A stretch of 64,000 nt of DNA from Qipengyuania sp. HL-TH1 (GTDB lineage Bacteria > Pseudomonadota > Alphaproteobacteria > Sphingomonadales > Sphingomonadaceae). The translations under genes were made by a program, and so were the position numbers. Shown in pieces: positions 1-9,011 of the stretch (position 1 is the first letter of the stretch; every line of letters begins with the position of its first letter). The stretch covers positions 2,798,501 through 2,862,500 of the forward strand of contig NZ_CP142675.1 of assembly GCF_036365825.1 (NCBI RefSeq), written 5' to 3'. The notes beneath the pieces were generated by a model that worked only from the letters and a program-made list of their open reading frames with translations, did no database searches and was not told the DNA's origin.

Positions 1-6
1 ACGTGC

Positions 7-35
7 TTGACGATTCGCAAGCTCGCCGCTATGCG
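7..35 (+). promoter_or_regulatory. Candidate promoter of rpmB
   Basis: A TTGACG -35 element (7-12) and a TATGCG -10 element (30-35) are separated by exactly 17 bases and lie about 85 bases before the rpmB start. The match is good at -35 and moderate at -10. Transcript ends are not known, so this is a sequence-only call. Confidence 0.45.
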
Positions 36-120
36 CGCCGCTTTCCGGGACAAACACGAGCCCCCGCCCCGCAGCAGCGGCCAAGGGAACTCGCCCAGCC
101 ATTTGAACGAGAGACGTATC

Positions 121-411
121 ATGTCGCGCATTTGCGAACTCACCGGCAAGGGCCGCCAGGTCGGTCACAATGTGAGCCACGCCAACAACAAGACCAAGCG
201 GGTCTTCCTGCCGAACCTGCAGAACGTGACGCTGATGAGCGAGAAGCTCGATCGCAGCTTCAAGTTCCGCGTATCGACCCAGGGTCTGCGTTCGGTCGAG
301 CACAATGGCGGTCTCGACAACTGGCTGCTCAAGACTAGCGACGAGAAGCTCTCGGCCAACGCGCTTAAGGTGAAGCGCGAGCTGAAGAAGGCGAATCTCG
401 CTGCCGCGTAA
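121..411 (+). CDS. rpmB: 50S ribosomal protein L28
   Basis: Structural protein of the large ribosomal subunit, 96 residues. The N-terminus [20 protein letters not shown] and the following Asn/Lys-rich segment are typical of L28. The ATG at 121 was chosen because L28 begins at this Met-Ser-Arg; the reading frame stays open to position 7, but the extra residues do not resemble L28. A purine-rich GAGAG lies just upstream of the start. The gene stands alone, with a candidate promoter at 7-35 and a strong terminator at 454-479 that it shares with the convergent gene. Confidence 0.95.
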   Translation: MSRICELTGKGRQVGHNVSHANNKTKRVFLPNLQNVTLMSEKLDRSFKFRVSTQGLRSVEHNGGLDNWLLKTSDEKLSANALKVKRELKKANLAAA

Positions 412-453
412 GCCGTCAGCGCTTCGGCGCCAAGGCATCTACGCTGGATCGAA

Positions 454-479
454 AGGCGCGCGAGGCTACTCGCGCGCCT
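454..479. terminator. Bidirectional terminator between rpmB and the convergent phytase-like gene
   Basis: A perfect 11-bp stem (454-464 with 469-479) has a GCTA tetraloop at 465-468. It is followed by a T-run on the plus strand and flanked by AAA on the left, which gives TTT on the minus strand. It can serve rpmB and the leftward gene. The leftward gene's stop codon (TAG, 466-468) lies in the loop. Confidence 0.75.
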
Positions 480-1446
480 TTTCGCGTTGGTCCCAGCGCA
501 ATTTGAGCAGCAGTGTCCGCTGTAGCGCCATGAAGTTGTCGTCCGAGATCAGCCAGACATGCCGTCCATCGGCATCGTCGGTGATGGTCATGCCCTCGTA
601 ATTGTCCTGCGGGATCGCAGTACCGAATTCGGCCAGCAGGCGGGCAGGGATCCTGCCATCGGCGGTGCGCCGGTCGATATCGATTACCGCGATCGCGGTT
701 TCGAATCCGGGCGGAATGCTCAGGGCAAGGCGGCGCAGCAGGATCAGCGCCCGCCCGTCCTCCAGCGGCGTGGCATCGACGGGCCGGTAGCCCCCGGGAA
801 TGTCCACGCGCACGCTTTCGGGCTCGGCATCCTCGATCGGATCGGTGGCAAAAAGGAGCGCGACATGGCGCGAGTCGCGCCAGCGCAGCGGACGCTCCTC
901 GATCACGAGGAACCGGCCATCGGCAAAACGGACCAGTGCCTCGGCCCCCGAATTTCCGCCCCAGTCGCGCATCAGCGGCGGACTCACTTCCTCGTCGACC
1001 CTCAAATCAGCATGGAAGCGAATGATCGATTTGCGAAATTCATAGCCGCCCCAGACGGTCCCGCTAGCGGGATCGATCGCGAGGGATTCGAGATCGCGTC
1101 CTTCCTTCCCGCCCGCCTGATCGTCTCCAAAACGCTCGAGCACGCCGGGCAAGCTGCTGCGATCGGGGCGTTCGAACACCAGCCTGCGCCCAGTGTCGCT
1201 GCCCGCCAGGAAGCGATCTCCATCAAGCGTCACCAATGCCGAGAAGCCGCCGAACTGTTTGCGGTGACCGGTCATTTCCCATGCACCCGCAAGGGTGAAG
1301 GGGCCCGTGCGGGTCGATTCGAATGCGATGGCAGTGGCTGTGGCCAGCCGCCGAAAGTCGCGCGGGGGTTCAGGCGTGCGTAGCCACGTGCCAGGAGCGA
1401 TCATGCCAGCCAGCAGGACGGCAAGGAGAAGACGCGAGCGGCGCAT
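466..1446 (-). CDS. Exported esterase-like/phytase-like beta-propeller protein
   Basis: A protein of 326 residues in the 'esterase-like activity of phytase' family (PF13449 type). The start at 1446 gives Met-Arg-Arg-Ser-Arg followed by a hydrophobic stretch of about 18 residues, a plausible signal peptide; the longer frame adds only Arg-rich sequence. Family-like segments are visible: GFSALVTLDGDRFLAGSDTG, DLESLAIDP, NSGAEALV and DNYEGMTI. Most members are predicted periplasmic or secreted phosphoesterases, and the substrate is unknown. It lies 44 bases after the M23 peptidase gene and is probably the last gene of the xseA operon. The stop codon is inside the terminator loop. Confidence 0.8.
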   Translation of the reverse strand: MRRSRLLLAVLLAGMIAPGTWLRTPEPPRDFRRLATATAIAFESTRTGPFTLAGAWEMTGHRKQFGGFSALVTLDGDRFLAGSDTGRRLVFERPDRSSLPGVLERFGDDQAGGKEGRDLESLAIDPASGTVWGGYEFRKSIIRFHADLRVDEEVSPPLMRDWGGNSGAEALVRFADGRFLVIEERPLRWRDSRHVALLFATDPIEDAEPESVRVDIPGGYRPVDATPLEDGRALILLRRLALSIPPGFETAIAVIDIDRRTADGRIPARLLAEFGTAIPQDNYEGMTITDDADGRHVWLISDDNFMALQRTLLLKLRWDQREKARE

Positions 1447-1489
1447 GGATGTCGGCCCTCTCGTTCGCCACACTGCGCGCGTCAAGCGC

Positions 1490-2404
1490 TCAGCGCATCG
1501 GCCCGGTGAACAACAGCGGGTCGAGCCGCGCATTGCGCCATTTGAGGCTCCAGTGGAGATGCGGGCCGGTGGCGCGGCCGGATGAGCCGATGTCGCCGAT
1601 ATGCTGGCCCTGCAGGACCACTTCGCCCTCGCTTACGTAAAGCCGCGCGCTGTGCAGGAATGCGCTGTTGAGCCCTTGGCCGTGGTCGATGATCAGCAGC
1701 TTGCCTTCCAGGCTGAAATCATCCGCTGCGAGCACCACCACGCCATCGGCGGGGGCGACATAGGGGGTGCCGGCACCGCCCGTGGCGATATCGATCCCCG
1801 AGTGATAGCTGCCCGGTTCGCCGCGATAGATACGCTGCGACCCGAACCGGCCCGAAATGCGCCCCTTGACGGGCCAGACGAAGTCCTGCCGCCAGCCTTG
1901 CGCCCCGGTTTCTTCCAGCCGGGCATTCCAGATCGCATCGAGTTCGGGCTGGCGGCGCCGCATGAAGGATGCGGACGTAGCGCCCGGGCGCCGCGCCACA
2001 TTGACGTGTTCGATGTCCCAGCCGCGTGGTGCGATCGCCAGCGGGCTATCGATCGTGCCCCCGTCAACCAGTTTGGCAGTCAACGTCATCGCAGCGGGGG
2101 CATCGCGGTCGAAGGCGGCGAAGAACCTGCCCTCATCGTCGAACGCCAGCTCATCCTCGCCGAGCATGGCTTCGCTGGCACCGCCGGGAACCGTGCCCCT
2201 TATCCAACCGCCCTGTTCGAGCGCACCATCGAAGGTGAACACCGCGGGGCGTGAGGGAGTCGGCGTGACCGTAGGCGTCGGACCTGGCGTCGGCGTCGTG
2301 CGGACCGGCTGCACCACTTCGGTCGTCCGCGATGGCGGAGCGGGCTCCGGCGTGGCGGCGGGAACGCATGCGGTCCCGAGAAGCACGAGCGGCGCGACCC
2401 GCAT
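1490..2404 (-). CDS. M23 family metallopeptidase (probable lipoprotein)
   Basis: A zinc endopeptidase of the LytM/M23 type, 304 residues, expected to cut peptidoglycan cross-bridges in the periplasm. The zinc motifs are present: H-S-G-I-D (HxxxD) and H-L-H-W (HxH), in the C-terminal third. The N-terminus from 2404 reads MRVAPLVLLGTAC, a short hydrophobic segment ending in Cys, so a lipoprotein signal is likely although the lipobox is imperfect. A Pro/Thr-rich linker follows at residues 18-55. The longer upstream frame overlaps the DUF2093 gene and was not used. The gene starts 5 bases after the DUF2093 gene. Confidence 0.88.
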   Translation of the reverse strand: MRVAPLVLLGTACVPAATPEPAPPSRTTEVVQPVRTTPTPGPTPTVTPTPSRPAVFTFDGALEQGGWIRGTVPGGASEAMLGEDELAFDDEGRFFAAFDRDAPAAMTLTAKLVDGGTIDSPLAIAPRGWDIEHVNVARRPGATSASFMRRRQPELDAIWNARLEETGAQGWRQDFVWPVKGRISGRFGSQRIYRGEPGSYHSGIDIATGGAGTPYVAPADGVVVLAADDFSLEGKLLIIDHGQGLNSAFLHSARLYVSEGEVVLQGQHIGDIGSSGRATGPHLHWSLKWRNARLDPLLFTGPMR

Positions 2405-2409
2405 CCAGT

Positions 2410-2619
2410 TCACGGGGCCAGTCGCTCGGTCGCGAGCTGGGCGCTGGCGTAGGCTTCCTGGTGCTGGACCGACCAATAGCGCAGCTCGTCGAGAGGAATC
2501 GGCACCCCGCTCATCGCGCAAAAGACATGGTTGCCCGCGCGTAGCACGCGAAAGCCGGAAGGGCCGTATTGCAGCTTCGCCTCGCCTTTCGGCGGGCCCG
2601 AATTCTTGTTCATCAGCAT
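2410..2619 (-). CDS. DUF2093 domain-containing protein
   Basis: A small protein of 69 residues matching the alphaproteobacterial DUF2093 family: an N-terminal Gly/Lys segment, then LQYGPSGFRVLRAGNHVFCA and a C-terminal LDELRYWSVQHQEAY. The function of the family is unknown. The gene lies 24 bases downstream of xseA and 5 bases before the M23 peptidase gene, a context that recurs in alphaproteobacteria. Two ATGs (2619 and 2613) are possible starts; the outer one is given. Confidence 0.85.
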   Translation of the reverse strand: MLMNKNSGPPKGEAKLQYGPSGFRVLRAGNHVFCAMSGVPIPLDELRYWSVQHQEAYASAQLATERLAP

Positions 2620-2643
2620 GGTGCAATTCCTAGCAGGTCCGGC

Positions 2644-4101
2644 CTAACCGAACAAATCATCCTGCTTGGGCGGGGTTCCGGATTTGCGCGGTTTGCGACG
2701 CGGCGCGGGAGGCGGGGTATCGCCGCCGATGCCCACCTCGAGCTCACCGTCGCGGAACTTGAGCGTAAGTGACGCCTCCTGCGCCGCCGCCGCCCGGTCG
2801 GTGATGGTCCGCCCGTCGGGTCCGGTGACGCGCACATAGCCGCGTGCAAGGGGACGGTCGGGATGAAGCTGCTCGGCCAGCCGTGCCAGCGCCGCCAGCC
2901 GCTCGCGCCGCTCGGCCAGCGGGCGCTCGACCAGCGCGGGCGCCAGCTTCTGCCCGGCCAGCGCGCGGCGTGCCTCGCGCAGATTGCGATCGAGCGTAGC
3001 GGGCGACAGTCGCAGATTGCCAAGCCGCTCGCGTCCCTGTGCCGCGCGGTCGCGCAGGCCGCGGCGCAGGCGTTCGGCGAGATCGTCGAGCCGCTGGGCC
3101 TGCGGTTGCAGCAAGGCCTCGCGGGTCGGCAGGCGCTGGACGCGCGCTTCCAGCCGCTCGCGCCCCAGCTGCACCGGGCGCAGGATCGCGCGTTCCTTGC
3201 GCCCTTCGAAATCCTTCAGCGTGGCGGCGAGTTCGGCGCGCACCGGCACGGCGATCTCGGCCGCGGCGGTGGGTGTCGGCGCACGGCGGTCGGCGGCATA
3301 GTCCGCCAGCGTGGTATCGGTCTCGTGCCCGACCGCGCTGATTGTCGGGATCTGGCAGTCGGCGATGGCGCGCACGACCTCTTCCTCGTTGAAGCTCCAC
3401 AGATCCTCGATCGACCCGCCGCCGCGCGCGACGATGACGAGGTCCGGGCGATCGGGATGGCCTTCGGGCATGGCTGCGAAGCCGCGCACCGCACCCGCGA
3501 CCTGCGCGGCCGCGCCCTGCCCCTGTACCAGCACCGGCCAGACCACGACCCGGGTGGGAAAACGATCCGCCAGCCGGTGGAGGATATCGCGAATCACCGC
3601 GCCGGTGGGCGAGGTGACCACACCGATGGTGCGCGGCAGGAAGGGGAGCGGCTGTTTGCGCCCCGCATCGAACAATCCTTCCGCCGCCAGCCGCGCGCGG
3701 GTCTTCTCGAGCAGCGCCAGCAGCGCACCTTCGCCCGCCAGTTCCATCCGCTCGATCACGATCTGGTATTTCGAGCGGCCCGGATAGGTGGTGAGCTTGC
3801 CCGAGGCGACCACTTCCAGCCCGTCCTCGGGGGCGAAGGGCAGACGCTCGGTATTGCCGCGCCACATCACCCCGTCGATCACCGCCTTTTCGTCCTTGAG
3901 CGCGCAATAGAGATGCCCGCTGGCGGCGCGCTTCACGCCCGACAGCTCGCCGCGCAGGCGGACGAAGCCGAAGCGGTCCTCGACCGTGCGTTTGAGCGCC
4001 TGGGATATTTCGCTCACCGTCAACGGCTCGGCGTTGTCGCCCGTGCGGCCCTTCGCTACCAAGCTCGCATCATCTGCAGTGGACGGGAAGTGGTCGGCCA
4101 T
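2644..4101 (-). CDS. xseA: Exodeoxyribonuclease VII large subunit
   Basis: Catalytic subunit of the single-strand-specific exonuclease VII, 485 residues. The N-terminal OB-fold is visible ([19 protein letters not shown] and [19 protein letters not shown]), followed by the nuclease core ([62 protein letters not shown]) and a coiled-coil region from about residue 270. The ATG at 4101 precedes the OB-fold by a short spacer; the frame continues upstream only as a shadow of purD. The start codon overlaps the divergent purD start. The xseB partner is not in the window. Confidence 0.96.
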   Translation of the reverse strand: MADHFPSTADDASLVAKGRTGDNAEPLTVSEISQALKRTVEDRFGFVRLRGELSGVKRAASGHLYCALKDEKAVIDGVMWRGNTERLPFAPEDGLEVVASGKLTTYPGRSKYQIVIERMELAGEGALLALLEKTRARLAAEGLFDAGRKQPLPFLPRTIGVVTSPTGAVIRDILHRLADRFPTRVVVWPVLVQGQGAAAQVAGAVRGFAAMPEGHPDRPDLVIVARGGGSIEDLWSFNEEEVVRAIADCQIPTISAVGHETDTTLADYAADRRAPTPTAAAEIAVPVRAELAATLKDFEGRKERAILRPVQLGRERLEARVQRLPTREALLQPQAQRLDDLAERLRRGLRDRAAQGRERLGNLRLSPATLDRNLREARRALAGQKLAPALVERPLAERRERLAALARLAEQLHPDRPLARGYVRVTGPDGRTITDRAAAAQEASLTLKFRDGELEVGIGGDTPPPAPRRKPRKSGTPPKQDDLFG

Positions 4102-5374
4102 GAATATCCTTTTGCTCGGGTCGGGCGGGCGTGAACATGCGTTAGCGTGGAAACTGGCGCAATCGCCGCTGTGCGACAAGCTGTGGGCGGCACCGGGCAA
4201 CCCGGGCATCGCACACCATGCCGAATGCACCGCGCTCGACGCGGGCGACCACGAGGCGGTGGTCGAATTCGTGCGCAAGAACGACATCGGTCTTGTCGTG
4301 ATCGGTCCCGAAGCGCCGCTGGTCGATGGGCTGGCAGACAGCCTGCGCGCCGCGGGGGTGGACACGTTCGGCCCGTCCAAACAGGCCGCACAGCTCGAAG
4401 GCAGCAAGGGCTTCACCAAGGAATTGTGCCGCCGCGCCAATATCCCCACTGCACGCTACGAGCGCTGTACTTCGCTCGAAGCGGCCTGGGGCGCGCTTAA
4501 GAAGTTCGACCCACCCTTCGTGCTCAAGGCCGACGGTCTTGCCGCGGGCAAAGGCGTGGTCATCGCCGAAACACGCGAAGAGGCGCAGCATGCGCTCGAC
4601 GAAATGTTCGATGGCAAGTTCGGCAGCGCGGGCAGCGAAGTGGTGATCGAGCAGTTCCTGATGGGCGAGGAGGCCAGCTTCTTCGCGCTGACCGATGGCA
4701 CGGCGATCGTCCCCATCGGCACGGCGCAGGATCACAAGCGCGTGGGCGCAGGCGACACCGGACCGAACACCGGCGGCATGGGCGCCTATTCGCCCGCCCC
4801 GGTGCTGAGCGAAGCGCTACAGGCACAGGTCATGCGCGAGATCGTCGAGCCGACCGTGCGCACAATGGCCGCCGAGGGTACGCCCTATTCGGGTGTGCTC
4901 TATGCCGGGCTGATGCTGACCAAGGACGGCCCGCAGCTGATCGAGTACAACGCGCGCTTCGGCGACCCCGAATGCCAGGTGCTGATGATGCGGCTCGAAA
5001 GCGATCTGGTCGAACTGATGCAGGCCTGCGCGCAAGGACGGTTGGGCGACATCGCCGAGCCGGTGCTATCCAGCGATTTCGCGCTGACCGTGGTGATGGC
5101 GGCGGACGGCTATCCCGGCACGCCCAAGAAGGGCGGCACGATCGATCTGGGCGAGGCCGAGGCCGCCGGCGCCAAGGTCTTCCACGCCGGCACCGCGCTG
5201 AAAGGCGAGACGCTGACCAGCAGCGGCGGCCGCGTGCTCAACGTCACCGCGCGCGGAGCAAGCGCGACCGAAGCGCAGGCAAAAGCCTATGAAGCGGTCG
5301 ACGCGATCACCTTCCCCGACGGCTTCTGCCGCCGCGACATCGGCCAACGTGAGGTGCGGCGGGAACGCGGGTAA
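4100..5374 (+). CDS. purD: Phosphoribosylamine-glycine ligase
   Basis: GARS, second step of purine synthesis: ATP-dependent joining of phosphoribosylamine and glycine. The protein has 424 residues, the usual length. The ATP-grasp features are clear: [19 protein letters not shown] at the N-terminus, [33 protein letters not shown] and [13 protein letters not shown]. The start at 4100 gives the canonical N-terminus, and its ATG interlocks with the divergent xseA ATG (both within the palindrome CATG). Any purD promoter must therefore lie inside xseA coding sequence, and the reverse. Confidence 0.97.
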   Translation: MNILLLGSGGREHALAWKLAQSPLCDKLWAAPGNPGIAHHAECTALDAGDHEAVVEFVRKNDIGLVVIGPEAPLVDGLADSLRAAGVDTFGPSKQAAQLEGSKGFTKELCRRANIPTARYERCTSLEAAWGALKKFDPPFVLKADGLAAGKGVVIAETREEAQHALDEMFDGKFGSAGSEVVIEQFLMGEEASFFALTDGTAIVPIGTAQDHKRVGAGDTGPNTGGMGAYSPAPVLSEALQAQVMREIVEPTVRTMAAEGTPYSGVLYAGLMLTKDGPQLIEYNARFGDPECQVLMMRLESDLVELMQACAQGRLGDIAEPVLSSDFALTVVMAADGYPGTPKKGGTIDLGEAEAAGAKVFHAGTALKGETLTSSGGRVLNVTARGASATEAQAKAYEAVDAITFPDGFCRRDIGQREVRRERG

Positions 5375-5382
5375 TTCGGTTT

Positions 5383-6570
5383 GTGATCGTGGATGCTATA
5401 CCTCCACAGGCTTGGATTGCCTTGCCTCTGGCCGTTTCCGCCCTTGCACCCGCGGCATATGTCTGGCGCTATTTCACCCACGGCCTGAAACCGCGTGATA
5501 TTACACTACCGCCGGAAGACTTGAGCTGGAAGTCCGGGCGCCACTTGCTGTTCTGCTTGGCTTCTCTGACGGGATTGCTAGCCATCGGTGGGTTTGCCTT
5601 CACTGAGTGGGCGGAGGATTTCGCCCGATCCGAATGGCTGGCACCCGCCTTGCTCGGAGCTGTAGGCAGCTATGCCTTGGGGACTGTGGTCCCAGGCTGG
5701 CGGAATGGCGAGATCCGCCCGCTCATTCGCGGATCATCCAGATCCTACTCGCGGGCCGAACAACCCAGGCGATATTGGGCGTCGCTCATCTGGAACGGCG
5801 CCATCGGATTGGCGCTCACTGTCGGTTCCCTTGGAATAGTCTACGGCAACACCAAACCTGCGTGCGACTATAATGGCGACGAGGAGGAACTCTTCGAAGC
5901 CGTGGCGACCTGCAACGCGATGCTGGCCGATCACGATCTCGACGTTGAAAAGCGGGCGGACTTGCTCGGAGATCGAGGCCGCGTCCATCACCGGCTCGGC
6001 AATAATCACCTCGCCTTGCTGGACTATTCCAAAGCGATCGAGCTTGAGCCTGGTGACTCTTATGCGCTTTTCAACCGTGCACTTATTCACCGCGAGTTGC
6101 GTGACTTGCCAAACGCAATCGAAGATCTGGATGCCTCCCTTGCCATTCGGCCAGAGAATGACAGAGCTTACCTAGAGAGAGGCCTCGCAAACCTCGATCT
6201 CGGTCGGTTTGAAGAGGCTGTCGAGGATTTCACGCTCTTGCACAACCGCGTTCCGGATCATCCTTACGCGCTTGCCAATCGCGGCCTCGCCTATGCTTGG
6301 ATGGATGACGAGCTAAATGCGCAAAATGATTTCGACCGTGTGGGCAAGAACCAGCCCGGGTGGGTCGTCGTACTGCATGGCAAGGCAGTTCTTGCTCGTA
6401 ATAGGCAGAAACACCGGGAATCTATCGATTATCTATCCCAAGCATTGGAGATCGATCCGGATGACTATTTCGCTCTTCGCCTACGCGCAGATGCATATTG
6501 GGAGATCGGCGAGAACGACCTTGCGCGCGATGATGACGATCGATCTATTGCGCTTGAAGCCGGAAACTAG
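5383..6570 (+). CDS. Membrane protein with C-terminal TPR repeats, function unknown
   Basis: A protein of 395 residues starting with GTG, 8 bases after purD. The N-terminal part has about four hydrophobic segments (near residues 10-30, 52-74, 86-105 and 132-155). From about residue 165 it consists of tandem TPR-like helices, for example HLALLDYSKAIELEPGDSYA and ESIDYLSQALEIDPDDY. The TPRs likely form a soluble protein-protein interaction domain. By eye, base composition is less GC-rich than the neighbours, with more TTG and TAT codons, which may mark a recent acquisition. No specific partner can be inferred. Confidence 0.75.
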   Translation: MIVDAIPPQAWIALPLAVSALAPAAYVWRYFTHGLKPRDITLPPEDLSWKSGRHLLFCLASLTGLLAIGGFAFTEWAEDFARSEWLAPALLGAVGSYALGTVVPGWRNGEIRPLIRGSSRSYSRAEQPRRYWASLIWNGAIGLALTVGSLGIVYGNTKPACDYNGDEEELFEAVATCNAMLADHDLDVEKRADLLGDRGRVHHRLGNNHLALLDYSKAIELEPGDSYALFNRALIHRELRDLPNAIEDLDASLAIRPENDRAYLERGLANLDLGRFEEAVEDFTLLHNRVPDHPYALANRGLAYAWMDDELNAQNDFDRVGKNQPGWVVVLHGKAVLARNRQKHRESIDYLSQALEIDPDDYFALRLRADAYWEIGENDLARDDDDRSIALEAGN

Positions 6571-6684
6571 CGGGACGCCAGCCTCATTCGGACTGACTCC
6601 AGTGTGTACCTCAGACCACTAGGGCATCTCGGGCGTTCGGCTGTGCCTCGCTCAACTTTAACGCAGCGCGACTTGCCGCGAGAA

Positions 6685-6716
6685 GCACCGCCCCGGCTCG
6701 GTAGCCGGCGCGGTGC
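6685..6716 (-). terminator. Hairpin after the PfkB kinase gene
   Basis: A 14-bp stem with one mismatch (6685-6698 with 6703-6716) and a CGGT loop lies 18 bases past the stop of the leftward kinase gene. No T-run follows, so it is a weak or factor-dependent terminator at best. Confidence 0.4.
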
Positions 6717-6734
6717 GAGGGCGTGCCGGATTGC

Positions 6735-7730
6735 TCAGCCCAGCTTCTCGGCAACCAGCGCCTTAAGGTCGGCTTCGCTGCGCGCGCCGTAGTGCGAGAT
6801 GATCTCGGCGGCGCAGATGGCGCCCATGCGCAGGCAGGTTTCGAGCGTCTCGCCGCGCGCATGGCCAGTGAGGAAGCCCGCTGCGAAGAGATCGCCCGCG
6901 CCGGTGGTGTCGACGACCTTGTCGATCGGTTCGGCGGCAACCTGGGCGCGCGCGCCGTTGGCGATACCCACGGCGCCCTTGGCGCTGCGCGTGGCGACCA
7001 GCACGGGGACCTTGCCCTGCAGCATGGCGAGCCCTGCCTCGAAATCCTCTTCGCCGGTCAGCGTTGCGAGTTCGCTTTCATTGACGAAGAGAATATCGAT
7101 CTGCCCTTCCTCGATCAGCGCGCGGAAATCGTCGCCATGGCGGTCGATGACGAAGCTCTCGCTGGCAGTGAAGGCGACCTTGCGGCCCGCATTGCGTGCC
7201 ACCTCGATCGCGCGGCGCATTGCGCGGCGCGGTTCTTCCGGGTCCCACAGATACCCTTCGAGATAGAGGATGCCCGCGCTGGCGATCAGTTCGTCGTCGA
7301 GCGCGGCGGGAGGGAGGAACTGGCTTGCCCCGAGGAAGGTGTTCATCGTCCGCTCGCCATCGGGGGTGACGAAGATGAGGCAGCGCGCGGTCGAGGGCTG
7401 GCCTTCGCGCGCCGGCGTGTCGAAATCGATCCCCACCGCACGGATATCGTGGCTGAAGACGTCGCCCAGCTGGTCGGTCGCGACCTGCCCGACGAATGCG
7501 CATTGCGCGCCCAGCGCCGACATGCCCGCGAGCGTATTGGCGGCCGATCCCCCGGAAATCTCCTTTGCCGGCCCCATCGCCTCGTACAGTCTCCGGGCGC
7601 CGTCTTCGTCGACCAGCGTCATCCCGCCCTTGTTGAGGTCGAGTTCGGCGATCAGCTCTTCTTCGCAGGGGGCCATCACATCGACGATGGCATTGCCGAT
7701 GGCGATTACGTCGTAACGGGGTTCGGTCAT
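6735..7730 (-). CDS. PfkB-family carbohydrate/nucleoside kinase (adenosine kinase-like)
   Basis: A ribokinase-fold kinase of 331 residues. The N-terminus carries YDVIAIGNAIVDV and then EISGGSAANTLAGMS (PfkB signature 1). The C-terminal signature 2 is VVDTTGAGDLFAAGFL, whose Asp in GAGD is the catalytic base. The family phosphorylates adenosine or sugars; alphaproteobacterial homologues are usually annotated as adenosine kinase, but the substrate is not proven from sequence. The start at 7730 was chosen because the family motif begins within ten residues of it. The gene is divergent from the EI24 gene. Confidence 0.88.
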   Translation of the reverse strand: MTEPRYDVIAIGNAIVDVMAPCEEELIAELDLNKGGMTLVDEDGARRLYEAMGPAKEISGGSAANTLAGMSALGAQCAFVGQVATDQLGDVFSHDIRAVGIDFDTPAREGQPSTARCLIFVTPDGERTMNTFLGASQFLPPAALDDELIASAGILYLEGYLWDPEEPRRAMRRAIEVARNAGRKVAFTASESFVIDRHGDDFRALIEEGQIDILFVNESELATLTGEEDFEAGLAMLQGKVPVLVATRSAKGAVGIANGARAQVAAEPIDKVVDTTGAGDLFAAGFLTGHARGETLETCLRMGAICAAEIISHYGARSEADLKALVAEKLG

Positions 7731-7842
7731 GGGTACTCCGGGGAGGGGATAATCGGTGTGTCGGGCGCGGTTAGCGGCTCGTCGGGGTTTGGCCAAGGGC
7801 GGCGTTGACTTGCCCCATAACGGCGCGCATCCCCGGGCTCCG

Positions 7843-8535
7843 ATGATGTCGCTTCCCCGTGCCCTTGCCCTTGCCGCCGGTCAGCTTGGCGATCCGGCAA
7901 TCCTCAGGGTGCTGGGCAAGACCGCGCTGCTGACTTTGGCGATCTTCGCGGTCGGCGGTGCGGGGCTCTATCTCGTGGTCGAACGCGCGATCGACAGTGT
8001 GACCAGCGCCGACACCTCGGGCCTGGGCGCGCTGCTCGCGGCGCTGGGGATGATCCTGGCCGGCTGGTTCCTGTTCCGGGTGGTGGCGCTGTTCGTGCTG
8101 CAGTTCTTCGCCGAGGATGTGGTGCGCGCAGTCGAGGCTCGGCATTATCCGCAGGCGCGTCACAGCCTGCGCGACCTGCCGCTCGCCGAAGAAGTCGGCA
8201 ATGCGCTGCGCTCGCTCCTGCGCACGGTGCTCGCCAATGCCGCGGCGCTGCCGATCGCAGGTCTCTTGCTGGTCACGGGGATTGGCGCGGCGGCGGTCTT
8301 CTGGACGGTCAACGCCTATCTCGTCGGGCGCGAACTGCACGACATGGTGTGGCTGCGGCACCGCGCCGATCCGGCCGAGCTGGCCCCGATCGGCGGACTC
8401 ACGCGTTTCCTGGTCGGCGGCGTGGTGGTGGCGCTACTCGCGATACCTTTCCTCAACCTCCTTGCCCCGATAATGGGCGCTGCCTGCGCCACCCACCTCG
8501 TTCACCGCGCCCGTGAGAAAGACCTCGATGCGTAA
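7843..8535 (+). CDS. EI24 domain-containing membrane protein
   Basis: An integral membrane protein of 230 residues with at least four hydrophobic segments (about residues 22-48, 62-90, 120-155 and 185-215). The layout and the central segment around LADLPLAEEVGNALRSLLRTVLAN-like sequence (from about 8177) resemble the EI24/CysZ family. CysZ members import sulfate, but distant members such as this one have no known substrate. Two adjacent ATGs (7843 and 7846) are possible. The stop codon overlaps the start of the following lipoprotein gene, so the two are translated in tandem. Confidence 0.75.
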   Translation: MMSLPRALALAAGQLGDPAILRVLGKTALLTLAIFAVGGAGLYLVVERAIDSVTSADTSGLGALLAALGMILAGWFLFRVVALFVLQFFAEDVVRAVEARHYPQARHSLRDLPLAEEVGNALRSLLRTVLANAAALPIAGLLLVTGIGAAAVFWTVNAYLVGRELHDMVWLRHRADPAELAPIGGLTRFLVGGVVVALLAIPFLNLLAPIMGAACATHLVHRAREKDLDA

Positions 8536-8950
8536 GTTCGCCCTGCTGCTGTTGCCCCTGCTCGGAGCCTGCACCACCGTACCCGTTGCGCCGGGTCCGC
8601 CAGGTGCTCCGGCCTCGCGTCCCGGGGCCACACCGCCGCCGCAAGAGGTGCGCGTCGCGCCCGCCACCCCGTCGTTCCGCGCCCCGCGCGTGATGAATGT
8701 GCCCGGGCTGGAGAGCGTGATCGGACGCAATGAAACCGCGCTCGCCAATCTGTTCGGTGCCCCGCGGCTGACGGTGAAGGAAGGCGATGCCAAGAAGCTG
8801 CAATTCGTCGGCGAGGCCTGCGTGCTCGATGTCTATCTCTACCCGCTCGAGCCGCGCGGCGAACCCAGCGCCACCTATGTCGATGCCCGCCGCGCCAGCG
8901 ACGGCCTCGACGTGGACCGCGCGGCCTGCGTGCGCGCACTGCGCCGCTAA
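8528..8950 (+). CDS. Small exported lipoprotein, function unknown
   Basis: A protein of 140 residues with a clear lipoprotein signal, MRKFALLLLPLLGAC, ending in a canonical L-G-A-C lipobox. A Pro-rich linker follows, then a compact domain with SVIGRNETALANLFGAPRLT and a pair of Cys residues near residues 98 and 135. This domain resembles outer-membrane-assembly-like small lipoproteins, but I cannot name a family. ATG at 8528 overlaps the EI24 stop by 8 bases, pointing to one operon. Confidence 0.75.
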   Translation: MRKFALLLLPLLGACTTVPVAPGPPGAPASRPGATPPPQEVRVAPATPSFRAPRVMNVPGLESVIGRNETALANLFGAPRLTVKEGDAKKLQFVGEACVLDVYLYPLEPRGEPSATYVDARRASDGLDVDRAACVRALRR

Positions 8951-9011
8951 CCCCGTCTTAAGCAAGCCGGGATAGGCTTGCCGGACCAGGATTATATGGG
9001 AGCTGGTCCAG

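Noticed and set aside
2863..4134. Open frame of 423 codons antisense to xseA
   Set aside because: Product of low-complexity composition overlapping clear XseA motifs on the other strand; a coding shadow.
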